Shown: one piece after another, positions 1-14,560 of the stretch
Position numbering within the stretch: the stretch's first letter is position 1
How the letters are laid out: every line of letters begins with the position of its first letter
Assembly: GCA_964030475.1 (NCBI GenBank)
Contig: CAXIPT010000009.1
Span: forward strand, 824,197 to 888,196
Origin: Tethya wilhelma
Taxonomy: Eukaryota > Porifera > Demospongiae > Tethyida > Tethyidae
DNA length: 64,000 nucleotides
Reading direction: 5' to 3'
The notes under the pieces: model-generated
Database searches by the model: none
What the model was told of the DNA's origin: nothing
What the model saw: the letters and a program-made list of their open reading frames with translations, nothing else
Program-made: the position numbers and the translations under genes

Positions 1-44
1 GTTGAGTAGCCAAATGGGTACAAGAATCAAGAAGTAGGCTGCAA

Positions 45-105
45 TGTGTGTGTGTGTGTGTGTGTGCATGAGAGAGAGAGAGTGTGTGTGAGTGTGTGTG
101 TGAGT

Positions 106-163
<58 letters not shown>

Positions 164-192
164 GCATGTGTGTGTGTGTGAGTGTGTGTGCA

Positions 193-234
<42 letters not shown>

Positions 235-256
235 TGTGTGAGTGCACATGTGTGAA
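45..256. repeat. Compound GT / GA microsatellite
   Basis: Runs of (GT)n, then (GA)n, then (GT)n with a few interruptions (for example GTGA and CATG). This is simple-sequence DNA with no coding content. It sits at the left edge of the window, and its true length in the genome may differ because such tracts assemble poorly. Confidence 0.95.
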
Positions 257-1466
257 TGTGAGTATGTGAGGGGGTAATTGAAGATTAATCTAAAATGCAA
301 TGCAATTATCTTCACAAAAGAGACACAAAGCTAGGCAAATGTTTCAACGCAAATTCTGACAAATTCCAACCAATAGCTCAATTGCTCCTTATTAGGCATG
401 TCGATATTCGATAACAATTATAAAAATGCATCAAACGATCAAATTTGAGTTCTATTTTGGGGATCACAAGTATGCCTGCTATGCGAACTATGCATACAAG
501 TGCAAACAAGAAACCATAATGAACTGCAGATCTCATAAGAGATCCTCCTTTTTTGTGGAGACGGACTAGCGTTAAAGGCTTGAAAATTAATCACTTTTTG
601 ATCATCCAATAAAAACGCAAGCTCTTTGTTGTGCATTGCAAGAATCTATGGTAAAACGTATTATATTCTTTTCTGTACCTATTGAATATAGAGGCATCAC
701 GGCTTTGTGTTCATATGTATGGGATGACATGGTATATGTATGCTAGCATAATAATTATGTGGCGAGTCATTATCAAACAACACAATCAGCACACAACAAC
801 ATACACACAGCATTCAGCTAGCTAGCAGCATGCACAAACAAAATACAGAGCATAAATATTCATGGCGCTGCCTAACACTTTGATGGCTGAGGACGCCAAA
901 CTTGCGTGTACATGTCATAGCAGTTGAGTTATGTTTACGCACACATGATCACCAAGATCAAGTAAAAAAACAACACGACTTATTGGTCAAACACCGCATG
1001 CCTGCATTCATCAATCAACATTTAAGGTCTGCCAAAAGCTTTGCACGCCTTTTCAAATTCAGTCATAACCTTGACTGTGCAGCTAGTCAAAAAAAATCCA
1101 GTGTACTAGAACAAGGCCATAGAATGTATTAAAATGAGCTGATCTGATATTCATAGTCACTTAATGAGGTGTTAACATTAGCCTATTGTAAGCACCTAGA
1201 AGATGTATACATAAGGTCAAAAAGAGCAATGGATTTGTTTTGGTAGAGGAGAATTGTGATCAGAATGTTGACTCAGAAAGATAAAGAGATACAGAACAGT
1301 TGTTTTGCTTAAAAGGAACAGGAAAGAAATTATCAAAATGAAAGGCTACTTTTTTATATACAATATATTATGAGAAATCATAGCAAAGCATTACACTCAA
1401 GATATATGAACGCAGTACTTTTCCTGGATCAGTGAAAATATGATAATCATCCTAAAAAATCCCCTA

Positions 1467-1507
<41 letters not shown>

Positions 1508-2314
1508 AATGAGGTACTTGCACAGCTCCAATACATTCTCATTCATTATTCGTAACCTTTGCATTCTGTGCAAGCACTAGACCAAATGACCTTCCCACAA
1601 CAGGCTAATTCGTACCCCTGGGTATCGAATGTCCCTCGTTAGAGTAAGGACCAACACGGAATGCAGCAACCCATAGCAAAAGCAGCCATTAGTCCACTCA
1701 CTATAATAGCGCAACTATGGGATCAAGTTCTCCCCAGCACAATAGCCAATGAGAATTTGGTGAGTAAACTTTAATTGTCCACTCGTGGTTTATTAGGCAC
1801 GGAAGATCAGCTAGGATTCAAATTTTGGAGAATGTTTCTACTAAACTGAATAGGGTTGGAATGTTGGGGCATAGTATTGCAACACTATTCAACACAGCCA
1901 CACACATGCACGCATATCCAGTTGCTACTATCATTATTCTTGCGTACAATTCCATTATCAGAGTAAACTTAGTAGTACTTTCACTGTGGCTGGATTCTCT
2001 AAATGATATAGTACTTAATGAAAGTGCACTATGTAACCTTGGTGAAAAATGTTGTCGCTTTTAGTTTCAAAAGTGTTCCATTTATCCAAATATAGAAAAT
2101 TTTTCACCAGTTATGGAATTCATGTACATTTACACAGGCCCGTGTAGCTAAGTCTGTCGCCATGGGTCTTAATGGATGATGTCATAGTAAATTGCCAGTA
2201 GAGCTTAAGTAAAACAGTTATTCTTTTGTCATCCACTTTGTAGCTATGAGTGGCTGGCAAACTATAATATACCATCAGTGAGAATTGGAAGATGGATCAA
2301 TAGAGAGAAAGGGG

Positions 2315-2345
<31 letters not shown>

Positions 2346-5300
2346 TTATTTCGTTTGCTATGGAGATAAAAATTCCTTCTTTCTTTTAATTGGAACACAC
2401 ACAAAAGCTGCATTGTACTCTAGTTGGCATGGCAACCAATGCATAGAAACTATATACAAGTGACTTGCCAGGGTTTCATTATGAAACGTTTTGCCTTATA
2501 CATGCATGCATACGCATGCCAGCTTATATAAGTAGCTTTCTTGTGGAAAAAAATGGCACCTCTAATGGGTAGAAAAATGTAGAACCCTGTCTATTTGGTA
2601 CAAATTACTTAGTTTCTACGCTCCTCGTTTGATGTGGTTTCAAGTACAGTAATAGCTCTCCAAGTACACACGCACCTATGTAGCCATAGGAGTGGACTCT
2701 TCCATGTATGGGGTGATCACACACCAACAGCTTCTTCCTGTGTATGCGCAGTGTGGTTAGGCTGGAGCAGACGGTCAGTCTGAACACAGACACTGACTAG
2801 GATGTGAGCTATCCAAAATAAACGTTTGTTGTATGGCGTGCGTGTGTGCGACGACGGATAGAATGCCACGTATATTTACATGCACACAGTTATATCATAT
2901 AGAATATAGAACCTTATCCTTCATGAATCACAATGAAAATAATAGGTTTTCTGTTTTTAATGACTATAAGTAGTTGTACTTTATCAGTCAGTGGTTTTGC
3001 TATTCTCAACATAAAGAGTTCTATAATAACTGCATGTGTTGGTTGGCAAACTTTACAAAAATTCAATATCTATTATAGGTGGTGTGATCAACGACTGTTT
3101 GCTGTATACAGTGAGCTCATGAGTAGGTGGCATTGTGTAGCATTAGGCTTCTTCCCCAGGCAGCCAGATCTTTCAAGTGGTGCTGATAATTTTTTAATTC
3201 TACATTTGAGGGGGAAATGAATGCAATTAGCTAATGCCTGAGGTAGATCTAATTGAGTTGTTGTTTTGGTACACCCTACCATAATTACCCTAATTACTTT
3301 TCTAAGACCACCCAGTCTATCTTCAGCTAGCTAAAACAATGTCTGCCAATGAAGTACTCAAAATGACAATGGTATGGGAGAATTAGACTGTCTCCTTGGC
3401 AACTATCACTACTCTCTTCTCAATAGGCTTGGTCCTTCACTTCTCCTCCTTCACAAAGTTCTCTGGTGATAATTTGTCTCAAAAATAAAATTCTTTTATC
3501 ACTCCTCTTTTGTTCTGCAGACATTAGAAACAAATCTAGTTTACATACGCCTATAGCCTCCTTCACATATCGTTTTGCTCAATGTAACCGGATCGAACCA
3601 TTTGTAACGATCTCTTTTTTTTTTCTTTCCACTTGTAGATTTACACATACCAAACCTCACTTCATTTGTTTCTCTTCCAAGTCTCCCCCACAAAGAACGG
3701 TTTATAATAACATACTCTGACAAACGGGAAAAATAATTCCATTATGTACCATCGATGTCGATTGTAATTGAGTTTTCGAATACTGGCCAAAGAATTTAAA
3801 AGATTAAACACGCACACACACGCATACAGACAGCCATTTAAGGAGCATGATGCTTTATTGAACACAAGTGCTTTCCCTGTAGGATCTTAAAGGTCATGCA
3901 TTATCCCCATGCACAAAGAACTGAGGGTGGCTGTTTACCCAGAGAAGGCCAAGCGGGAGAAGAAGAAACCATTTTTATATAGTTGCCATGTGTAGGAGAC
4001 ATTGGGGTTAGCTCAAACTCTTCAAGTGCTTGTAACAATCGTTAAAATATCATTAGCCGATAATAAGATTAACTCAACCCAACTCCTACACCCTAATTAA
4101 CTCTGGAACCAACTTAAGCTTGGATGACACACACACACATACTCACACACAGACACACACACACACACAATAATGATGGCTATATAAAATCGCCTATAAA
4201 GCTACTAAGTTAACATCATTATTGCTACAGTAACTACATGTAGTATACATGCAATTAACCTATTAAACAAGCCTTCACACAGTTAGACGCTAAGGCTAAA
4301 TGGGGGGGACGCCTGGTACGCTAAGCTGCAGCGTGAGTAGTCTAGGATACGTAAGCTACAAGACAGGCTTCTTGGGGAGATCGAATTAAACCTCAGAGAG
4401 GAGCTGGTGTGCAATTTGATTAATTAATCAATTGCCACACACACACAATGCAAATGGGTCTTATTCTTTCTCAATTTCACGCAAAAGATTGAATTTCGGT
4501 TGCAGCCAGTGGGTCAGTGATAGAGAGGGTTCGAACAGGGAGGGTTTTAATGCACCTGTGGTTGAGATGTGACACCTTAACTCCCTACTACTTACCAATT
4601 ACACACATTCAGTCCTAAATATCAAGTTACTAGTTGTATTGTACGTTGATCCACTCACACATAAACTTGCCTAACTGCTGCTGAGAGTGTTAGAGTGCAT
4701 TGTGAGAGTAAGTGAGTGCATGTGTGTGTGTGTGTACTTAATGGCTCAACTAGCAGTAGGAGGTAAACCTATTCATGCGTGGAATATCGTAAAGTGATAT
4801 ATTGTGAATATACGATGCACATCTGACATGAGAACACACATGTATATACACGTGTGTGCATAGCAACTGTTGCCATCCAATAACTTTTGAAAAAAACCTA
4901 CTTCATTCAACAAACTTAACCTATACACAAGGTCAGTTACAGTTGCATTAAATCAACCATTCGTGCAGATATATGAATGCACATGACGTTGTATACGCAC
5001 GCGGATACATTAATTCCAATTCATAATTACAAATAAAACCATACGAATCAACATATGCAGACGGTAAGCGATGTACGCACACAAGTGGTTCCTAAGCAAC
5101 GGAAGTGATCAAGAGCTACATGAAAAGACAGTTGGAGAGAACACAAATCGTATCAACCAACAGCACATCCAGTGCGTGGGCCTTTGATTTATTAAATCAT
5201 ACGTCCACTTAATGTAGTGGCACACAGCCACTGCATGCATACAACACTGGAGAGACACAAGCGCTATTGAATTATAGATGTGTATTTCCTGTATGTATAA

Positions 5301-8130
5301 TTGTATACATGCTACTTTTATACATCTATTATTACACTAACCATGGCGATGATTAGGTGTACGTATGCAAAACGTCAATATACAGAAGAATGTATTTGAA
5401 CAGTGCAGCACACTTGTAGCCTCACAATAGAAATTAATGGGCCAATCCACATGATTGACAAGTCATACGTACCTCCTCATAAATCATGCATGCATATGAT
5501 ATGATTGACCTCTTGTTGGCTACTATTGCTGGCAAACTTCAGCTATGTGTCTATATACTGCACATGCTATACAGTTGTGCAATGTAAATACACAGCTAGA
5601 GAAGACAGTACAAATTGCACAGCATAAGAGGCATTGTCCTGGAGTGCTATTTCACACAATGTTATGATAGGAGGCTATACAGAGAAAGCACACTATGTAC
5701 ACACATCCACATAGTGAAGCTTAGCTTCTCGTATATACTACATTGCCTGGAGGGATAAATCTCCAACCACCCACCCACTCTAAATAGGTTTTGAATTTTC
5801 AAACATTTAGCAAATAAAACAACACATGCACAATAGATATTAAATTTTGATTCTCCTCATGCAGCTAGCTGACCACAATCTGATCTTTTTATCCTCTTAC
5901 CAAATCTACAGACACAAGACAGCACAAACATCAGCTGGGTCCATGGCAACCCACCTAATTTGATTAAAAGTTGACCAAAGTTGTTTCAGAGTCAGCCACT
6001 GCATAGATAGATACTGGGACCTCTGGTGCATCCATCCATGGAGCACCACTGTTACTGGTCATACAAGAGAGACATACATACATGGCCAGTGAAATTTGGG
6101 GGGTCAGATGATTTTGGTTAGAGACTGAATAGCTAGCAACCTGTTGGTAGGGAAATATAGGTGGCTTCTTTGAAAAGTCTTATTGCCTAGAGGTTGAGTT
6201 CCTGGGAACTAGAATGTCAATAAAATTATCTCTAACCACACTGTCTGGAGAGGGCAAGAAGGCAAGCTTGGACAAAGAACTCAAAATACCAAAATTGTCA
6301 TTGATACCAAAACATAAAAGCCATGGTCATTGACTAAGTTGATCATCAGTGTACCCCAGCTAGGGTGTAAGATACAACCTAACAATCTCTGACCAAGAGT
6401 AGATCATTAATTTTGACTATCCCTTTTAAATTTCTTTTTTATCTCTCTCAGTCTGTTTTTTTTTCAGCTCTCAAGAAATGTATTTTTGTTCAACTATGTT
6501 CTTTTCTTTGCAAAGAACACCACCACATGAAGTGAGTTGCAATCACAAACCAATGTCCAAGCCCAAATGAACCACTTTACTACACAAACTGGTCAAAAAG
6601 ATTTCCATTTTGAGAAGATTTGTCTCTCCCTGAAGACACACTGCCTCTAACAGCTCTTGACTACAAAGAGTCATGGTGTTCCTAGTGATCCACATTAAAG
6701 CCCACCAGAGAGCCCACCACCATATTCAACTGCTGTCAATGGTTAGCATTATGGTGGTTTCCAGGCTTGCAGCAATTACATGGGTAGAACCCTGCTAACA
6801 TTAAACCATCACACAAACATACAGGAAAGCTCTTTGCAATAAGAAGTGATATCTTGTATTACGCTATCTTTAGTAGCAGTAAACACCTTGCTATTAATAG
6901 AAACAAGACAAGTTAGTTGTACTTTTATCACAGAGGAGCAAGAGAGAGAGAGGGGGGGAAGAAATGAAAGCATTCCATATTGGGAGTCTAGACCTCACAA
7001 ACAGAGTGTTGTACCATTAACAAGATGGTACCGTGTGAACCTTCAAAGGAACAACAGACACGACCATGTTCTCGTGAAACCATTAAGACGATTTCCTTTT
7101 ATCACAGTGGGTTTTCCTTACATCATAATATAAACTACAATATATAATGATCAATAAGTATATCACCGCAAACATAAACATTCAATACATTGACATGTAC
7201 AAAATACATGCATATATACTAAAGCATAATATTATTATATGCATTTGAAGCAAGGAAGGCAATGCATGGAACTCTAGAAATGTCATTCAATACCAAAAGT
7301 TTCCCTGCGTATACATTACATGGACATCCTCACTTGTATGCAGTGTTTATATACATGCACATACATGCAATAGAAGGACGGCGCCATGCATTGGTACATG
7401 TTAGGTATCTGTGTCCATCAGTGTGTGTGTGTGTGTGTGTGTTTGTGTGGGGGAGCAGGTCAGTTCACAATAGTTGGTGAATTATGGCTGCATTCAGTCA
7501 CTCATATTGAATTGTCTGCAGATTAGTGGTTCAATTCAGAGCACACATAACTGTGGTTCATACCCAGTCCTTATACAACACAGTCTACAGGCATAATTTG
7601 TGCAATTAAGTCCAACACCAACGTTCGATGTTCGATTTTAATCACCACACGTTGGATAATTAGATCAAATCATCCATCATTTGCAACCCCGTGCACACTA
7701 AAATTGCATCCATTGGCAACCAACTCAGCACCGTGCAGTGTTTTAATGGTCAGGTGAATGCACACTTAAGGCAAAACGCACTAGCCCATGCTATTGAGTA
7801 GATAATGTGTGCATGGCTGAATGGAGCTCAGGGTGGTATATTCAAGTCTCCAGTGTATAGATTGTGCCAGTCAAGTGGGTAATCTCTTTTGGCTGGTAAT
7901 AAATTAGCGCACAATTACATTTATAGCAATGATGGCCATAATGGAGTTGTCAAGTCCACTCCCTGTTGCTATTCAAGGCAAAGGGTTCACCATTGAGGTA
8001 ATGTTTCAACTCACAGCTAGGCCAGTCATTGAATGAGACTATATTGCTATAGAGAGAGAAAGTGGAGACACATAGTAATTATTGCACCTCTAACGATCAC
8101 CACCCAAGGAGAGATATAGATGAGAAATCA
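257..8130. other. Non-coding stretch, no gene recognised
   Basis: I see no exon chain with consistent phase on either strand. It contains microsatellites: (AC)n at 1469-1502, (GA)n near 2319-2341, (AC)n near 4124-4168 and (GT)n near 7420-7442. It also has many short ATGCATGC- and AGCTAGCT-type palindromes. One small open frame (2933-3220, +, 95 codons) begins with a hydrophobic, signal-peptide-like stretch, but it has no homology I recognise and no supporting splice or promoter context, so it is not called a gene. Confidence 0.6.
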
Positions 8131-8235
8131 CTGGGGAAAAAATCTTGGATTCAGTATAGCTGGGATTCGAATAAGTCCTAGGTCTTTCATGCAGATTCTA
8201 TAGTCCAATGCTCTTACCATGCACTGAGCTACTAG
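8131..8235 (-). mobile_element. tRNA-derived SINE-like element
   Basis: Read on the minus strand, 8232-8210 resembles a tRNA A box (GTAGCTCAGTGCATGGTAAG) and 8171-8162 a B box (TTCGAATCCC), spaced about as in a tRNA gene. A T-rich segment (ATTTTTTCCCC) follows. The whole does not fold into a clean cloverleaf by eye, which fits an old SINE head rather than a functional tRNA. An intact or degenerate tRNA gene is the alternative. Confidence 0.5.
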
Positions 8236-9354
8236 AACACTTGGGGCATGCATTGGAGCAGAGAATAGTAGTATAAGAGTATGACACTATATAGTCAACC
8301 TCCACGATTGTATAAACACACATGCATGCATATCAAACAATGTCCATTAAAGCATCATACAAAATTTAAAGCACACGGTTGCATGGGATGACCTCCATAG
8401 GAACGAGAGGTGCAGCATGTTATGTACACATGCTATATTCAAGCATTGATGGACTCGTAAAGTAACGTTCTATTCAGCTCTGTACATTATTGGTTGTCAG
8501 GCATGCACTGTAGAAGATACCTCGAGGCTTGTATTGACAAGCACTACAAGTACAATACAGCAAGCAGTGAATGAATGGACTAATGAGGTATTAATGTTAT
8601 GTAGTTCACAGAAGCTTGAGAAGTCCTTGAATGGACATACAATGGAGAGAAAATCAAACAACATGTGCAAATAGTACAGAGACAGTGTGACAAGGTACGT
8701 AGAGGAGTATATATATATATTGCTATAGGACTGGACAACATATCCATAGGCAATCCATATAATATACAGCAAGAGCTTGTCACTGGATTATGGGATAATG
8801 CCACATGCATACCCACAGAACCTACTTATAGCTACATCCACTTTGCTGTCCCGTATCTTAGCTACGAGTGCCATTAAACCAATGAGAAAACATAAGTTCC
8901 ATGAGATTCAGGTCCTTGGGTGGCATAGACCGACAAATTGACCACATTTTCTCACTAACTGTTGTAGACAGTGTATATACACAATACTACAATATTGTAC
9001 AAAGTGGTTATAACAGTTAACAACAATTATGTGGTATGTACACCCACTTAACTTAACCAGGAAGTATGCACTATAGTAGAAACCCATATACAACACCCTT
9101 ATATATGTATGGGCAAGCACCATGTACATTACATTGTACACATGATATGAACAGTACAAATTATAGTTACGCACACAGCCTAGCAACAGCCAACAATTGG
9201 GAGGTGTGGCTTCAGAGTCCAAGCAGCTGTTATCAATTAACTCCTACATGTAAACACTGACCACATTCATTAGACTGTGATGCTCAAGTGATCCCCACAA
9301 ATCAAGAAGCTGTATATAGAAGGCACTGGAGGGCTTTAGGTGTCCATGTCACCC

Positions 9355-9445
9355 GTGGCCAGATGGGTTAAACACTATGCCTCACAAGCAAGAAGGTGAG
9401 TTCGAGGCACCAGCAGTGGGGTTTTTTCCACATGAAAAAAAAAAA
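9355..9445 (+). mobile_element. tRNA-derived SINE-like element with A-rich tail
   Basis: An A-box-like block (GTGGCCAGATGGGTTAA, 9355-9371) and a B-box-like block (GAGTTCGAGGC, 9398-9408) are spaced as in a tRNA gene. They are followed by GTTTTTTCC and an A-run (about 9435-9445). The T-run-then-CC after the B box is shared with the element at 8131-8235, so both could belong to one family. Target-site duplications were not resolved. Confidence 0.5.
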
Positions 9446-9680
9446 GCAGAGAATAATAAAACTAACAACGAATAATAAACTCTTCAACAAAAGCAATTCA
9501 TGAAGAAAAATTACAAAAAAAAAGTCATCCTTCCAGAAAAATACTTGTACCTATCCCTTCTAAAGTGTAGCTACCATACAGACCATGGTTCCAACTATGA
9601 ACACACATGCAGAAATCTCAAATCCTTCCCAGAAAGTCACCTAACCTTTCCAAACATGTAGCTACATACAGACAATGATT

Positions 9681-9782
9681 CCAAGTAAGCCTAGTATCCA
9701 GGCCTTTCCCAAAAATTAGCAACTTGCAAAATATAAAATAGGCGGTGCTGGGGAAGGCCTGGGAACCAGGCTAATTCCAAGT
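9681..9782. repeat. Imperfect fold-back repeat
   Basis: The segment 9681-9710 (containing AGGCCTTTCCC) and the segment near 9751-9782 (containing GGGAAGGCCTGGG) are approximate reverse complements over about 30 bp with a 40-bp spacer. It lies about 240 bp from the SINE-like element and may be a small hairpin-type mobile element remnant. Confidence 0.5.
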
Positions 9783-10818
9783 AATAATTATTGTTTCGAA
9801 CTTCACACTGGTACAACAGAAACCTTACACTCTATCCAACAAAGAAAGCTGAGATGACCTCTGTGAGAATTTCGTCTGATAACAGATTGTACATGACATA
9901 AAAATTTGTTCCTCAAACAATTCTCGACAGGAAAAAAAATGATCGCTAAATGATAACTCTTGTAAGGAAAACCTTTATTTCGTGTTTTTTCACTGTATGC
10001 TTGCTTGCACACAGATTGTAAAGCTTCAAAACATATATCAACTTCCATCCATCCATCCCAGTGTATCAGCTCATGCTTCATGCATGGATTGATGAAGCAT
10101 ATGGGTTCAGCATATATTGAGCTCATATAACAGTATATAGAAGCCCAATGAATAAAATGTATGCAAAATAACCTCTACAGAAGAAGACAAAATTTGCTGA
10201 TGTTGGTGTGCTGGCAAACAAGGTCAACCATTGGACAATACATCTGTTTCTAATAATAAAATAGGCTGTATATATTTAGCTCTTAACAATAGTCTTATGC
10301 AACATTATGTCCATCACTGCATGCATGCAAAAATATAAGAGTGTGCAAAGTCATAAGAGAGTTGTATACATTTGTATTTTCTCTTGCACAAATGTAGGAC
10401 CAACATTAGAAGGGCTAGAAGCTATCAATCAGCAGGACTTAAGATTACAAAGTTGATCTGCAAGAAAGTTCTTTTTCATCCAAGCCTTGAATTTTCTCAA
10501 CAAATTTTCAGAGAGTACCATCAACCAATAGAGTCACAGTACACACATACACCAACTAATGGAGACAATGTATAATATACTACAATAGTATGTGCTTGCA
10601 TACATAATAGTCAGCATGCTGAATACTACCTTCCTACATACATACTATGACAATGGGACCATTGTTCCAAATTATCTCAAAGTTAACAATGGCTGCCAAA
10701 CATCCTGAGCTATTCAGCTTCTCTTCCTCTAAGCAGAAAAGGGAATCAATTCCACTGCATGAGAGGAACTGGGCAACCCTTAACATAAGACCACAAAAGG
10801 TCAATAAGATGTGCAGCT

Positions 10819-10821
<3 letters not shown>

Positions 10822-10864
<43 letters not shown>
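10822..10864. repeat. (GA)n microsatellite
   Basis: About 21 uninterrupted GA units. The arginine-glutamate open frame across it is an artefact of the repeat. Confidence 0.95.
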
Positions 10865-10866
<2 letters not shown>

Positions 10867-11853
10867 TGAAAACAATGATTTGTTGAGTGCACTCCAGTAC
10901 TATCTGATCTACTGCATGCATACATACATACTTGGCTTCACAAACCCAACACGATACCCCCCACGTCCCAACACTATCGTAAGGAGATTCAGGAACAACT
11001 GCGATAACAGACAGCTCAGGTTACAAACGGACACAACTTCAAATATTCTGAAAATAAAACACACACACGCAATTCCTGTATATCCATCGATATCTTTGTC
11101 CTACGCAGTTTCAGATAATACTACACATACGCCAATAGCTTGATGTGTGCAGGGGGTAATTTTTGTGGCTGGCTAAGCACAAACAAAGAAACAAATGCAA
11201 GTGCAAGTGCAAAACTATCATTCGCACTTGCAAAGTCAAACAGGCTGAAAGCAAGTTACTGTACGTAAAAGGTCATTTCCTTTGCTTTCTAACCATACAT
11301 AACATAATTGCAGTAGAACAAGACCATTTTTTTAACATCAAAACAGTTTTCATGAACCATCAGAATATTATTGTCTTTGCAAGTCAAGCAAGGTATATGA
11401 GCATAAAAGGAAGATGTAGATACACACACACAAACACATCATGATGTTGAATACAAAGTGGAAGTAAATGCACTGACGACATGACTTGCTGAACTGCACA
11501 CACTGCATGCCGGCCTGAGGGTATAAATAGCATGTTTTATGCATGAAAAGAGCCTCTGGCAAAGCTATTAATTAATCAGTACACACACACTGATGTACTG
11601 ACACGGTCTCTATTGTCTCCCGATTGTATTTTACATATCTATTGGCACAACATGACGATTATTCACACATCAACACCAATAACTACATAGTCACAAAAAA
11701 AACAACAAGAACACAGAGATAATGTTTGTACACAGATTGCTTTCCATTATGTACAATTTTTCTAACTTCACCACACAGCACTGAACATAGTATAACAAGC
11801 ATCATTATCATTATACACGTGAAAAGCTTATACTCTAGCTATTATATGCACAC

Positions 11854-11857
<4 letters not shown>

Positions 11858-11897
<40 letters not shown>

Positions 11898-11984
11898 ACA
11901 TGCAAGTACTTGAGAAGAGACAACACAAAATTCAATTTGGCAAATCCTTAGGAATGTTTCCAACAAAAAATGTGCCAAGCCTCA

Positions 11985-12021
<37 letters not shown>

Positions 12022-12028
12022 ACACACA
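11858..12028. repeat. Paired (GT)n and (AC)n microsatellites
   Basis: A (GT)n tract at 11858-11896 and an (AC)n tract at 11986-12028 lie 90 bp apart. They are complementary on the same strand and so could pair as a long hairpin in single-stranded DNA or RNA. Confidence 0.9.
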
Positions 12029-12321
12029 TTAACAAATCATAATTTTGTTTGCTCTGAAGAAGAAAAAGATCACATCAGTGCAGCTGCTCAGGGATGGGTC
12101 AGTCCAAACCAATAACCAAAAGAAAACTTCAGAAGGCCATACAAAATCAAACTCTTCTACACCACCATGCAAGTCCATGCAACCTGCTACACTGTTCAGC
12201 ACATTTTTGAGGGGAGGGAAAATTATCATTTGTGTATTCCACAGACAAAATTAAGTTAACACTCACACACTATAATGAAGTGGTATCCTCTTTGACCAGA
12301 GAAACAGATGCAAAAGCAAGC

Positions 12322-12322
<1 letters not shown>

Positions 12323-12352
<30 letters not shown>

Positions 12353-12354
12353 CA
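12323..12354. repeat. (CATA)n tetranucleotide repeat
   Basis: Eight tandem CATA/TACA units; simple sequence, no coding content. Confidence 0.95.
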
Positions 12355-14516
12355 CAAGACAAGAAGGCGTGAAGCCCATGCATAATGGGGTGCATTACAT
12401 GTGACGCACCATGCATGCATGCACTCTGCCATGCAGTGCATGATACAGTACCAAGGTTATTGTCATTGCATGTAGTTGACATGTGCAACAAATGTGCATC
12501 AAGTTGGTGGCATGTAATGTTACATTCAGCACTTTTGCACTGGATAATAGAATGCTTTATTCAGTTGCCAAGCAACTCTTCTAAAATTAGTAAGCTTCTA
12601 GTTTACCTAACCATTATAAAGAAATCAGCCAGTTAGATTTCTATAGGAAACTAAACACATGCTGTATATAATAAGAATTTATTATAATAATATTATTATA
12701 TGGGGAAAAAAGTAAAAATGCAAATGTAATAATACTTTTAGCTAATGGTGGTTTTAAAACTCTGTGATAATTAGTTCATTGTTCTTTCTCCACTATAACA
12801 TGATCCAATTTGTAGTTGATTTGATGAGACACCTTATAACTTAAACCAGCAAAAGTTTTAAAAAATACATTTACATCCAGAAAACACTTTTTCACATGGT
12901 GGTATGTAGCAGCTGACTAAACTGCAACACTTTGGCCCTCCTTTTTAATGCAATAAGATCTAATTAGCATCTCAGAATTCAGTTAAAATAATGTATATAA
13001 TAGTAAAAGAAACTCTATACAATTGCAATTAAATTGTCAAGATCATAAGTATAATTATATTTCACAATGCCAACTACCATATTCCACAAATAAAAGTTAA
13101 TCTATCTCTGAGAAAGTTACACCTAGTTATTACTACTGGATGGTCAGCTGCAACTCTTGGTTGCCAAAGAAGAAAAATCCAGAGCCCTATCAACTATTAG
13201 TAGGCAGGCATTGAGGTCCAACTTAATTAACCTCTAGGATACACTGTACACTCACGGAAGCTGAGCATTTGTTATTAATTTAAAGATACCCACTAACACA
13301 ATTATAACCAGGAGTAAGACATAGAGTTTACCCAAAACAGAAGTTTTGTAAATCCATCCCAGAATATGAGCTAGAGTATAGTTTATCTGATTGCATGCAC
13401 TATATACCCAGCTAGCTAGCTATAGCCTGTCAAGTGTGATTTCTCAACTAGATCAGGGTTAAGGCAAGAGATGATTTCATTAAGTTAAAATAACAAGTGG
13501 TAAACCATTCTCAAAGGTTCTGGAGAATGTCCATATTACAACTTTTGCACACACTATAAAGGCAGAGAACTCACCATAACCTAATCAGTTAATTAAGGGA
13601 GGGATAACTCAATCAGGATAAATGAGATTTAAAGCACAAACAACATTTTTTTCTCAGTTCCAAAGCAAAGTTGGCAAAAAAATTTGCTTACACAAAAACA
13701 ACTGCTCAACAGCTATATAAACAGCAACACAAAAAAACAACAACTATACATTGAGGTTTAAAGGACAATTGGACAGGAGGTGTTACATGGACTACATTTA
13801 CCATTGTTGATACTTCAATGAATTTTTTTTTGTAAGTTTACTGACTTGCAGCCAATTGGTGAGTGATTGATGTGTCAGTCATCGGCCCATCTTACACAGG
13901 TTGGTAGGTCATAGAGAGGGCACTTCAAAGGATCTGATACACAACAATTGAGCTCAGAAGTCAAACATATACACACATTTGAGCCATGCAGTTGTTAAAG
14001 ATAAAGCTGGTTGCATCTTTCTGTCTTTTGTAGCTAGCATGTTGTCTTGTTGCTTCAAATGTAGCAGACACTTTCTTAAGAAACCAAGCAAGCCAACAGC
14101 TTCCACACCGTCATACATTATACACCACCACATAATATCATAGTACAGCTATATAGTCAGAGTTAGTCACAGTACAAAGGACACTTCATAGTGTATGTGG
14201 TTAGGAGTAACTGTTGTACAATGAATGAGTGGTTTTCATTAACACTGACCTACATCCTGAGCCAAAGTTCATCAACTAACAAGATCTCACTGAGTCTGAT
14301 GACAGTTATATAATTTCAGAATTTCAGATTGCTAAGAAGTTTCCAAAGACAAAAGAACTTTTCAACCTACATGCTTATTTCTCATGGCTTGACACCTATA
14401 ATAGTGGCTCAGCCTTTATGCTTTCAAGTTTACTAGATATATTTGTCTGAGCAGGCATTGGGAAAGTTCCTTTAGGCTTTTAAAGATAAGATCGATTGGA
14501 ATTTTCTTGCAATGGA

Positions 14517-14555
<39 letters not shown>

Positions 14556-14560
14556 GCCAG

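Larger units (their letters stand above)
9783..14560. other. Non-coding stretch, no gene recognised
   Basis: No exon chain or recognisable protein homology on either strand. Open frames here are short or made of dinucleotide repeats (Arg-Glu, Thr-His or Cys-Val translations). The stretch is AT-rich with several microsatellites listed separately. The segment 12,650-14,400 has no ORF of note. Confidence 0.6.

Noticed and set aside
2933..3220. Small plus-strand ORF with a hydrophobic N-terminus
   Set aside because: The signal-like start is tempting, but there is no recognisable domain, promoter or splice context, and another frame is open on the opposite strand.
8155..8236. Functional tRNA gene
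   Set aside because: A and B boxes are present but a clean acceptor stem and anticodon arm are not visible; a SINE head fits better.
9803..10126. 107-codon minus-strand ORF
   Set aside because: No homology, no splice structure, and composition like the surrounding non-coding AT-rich DNA.
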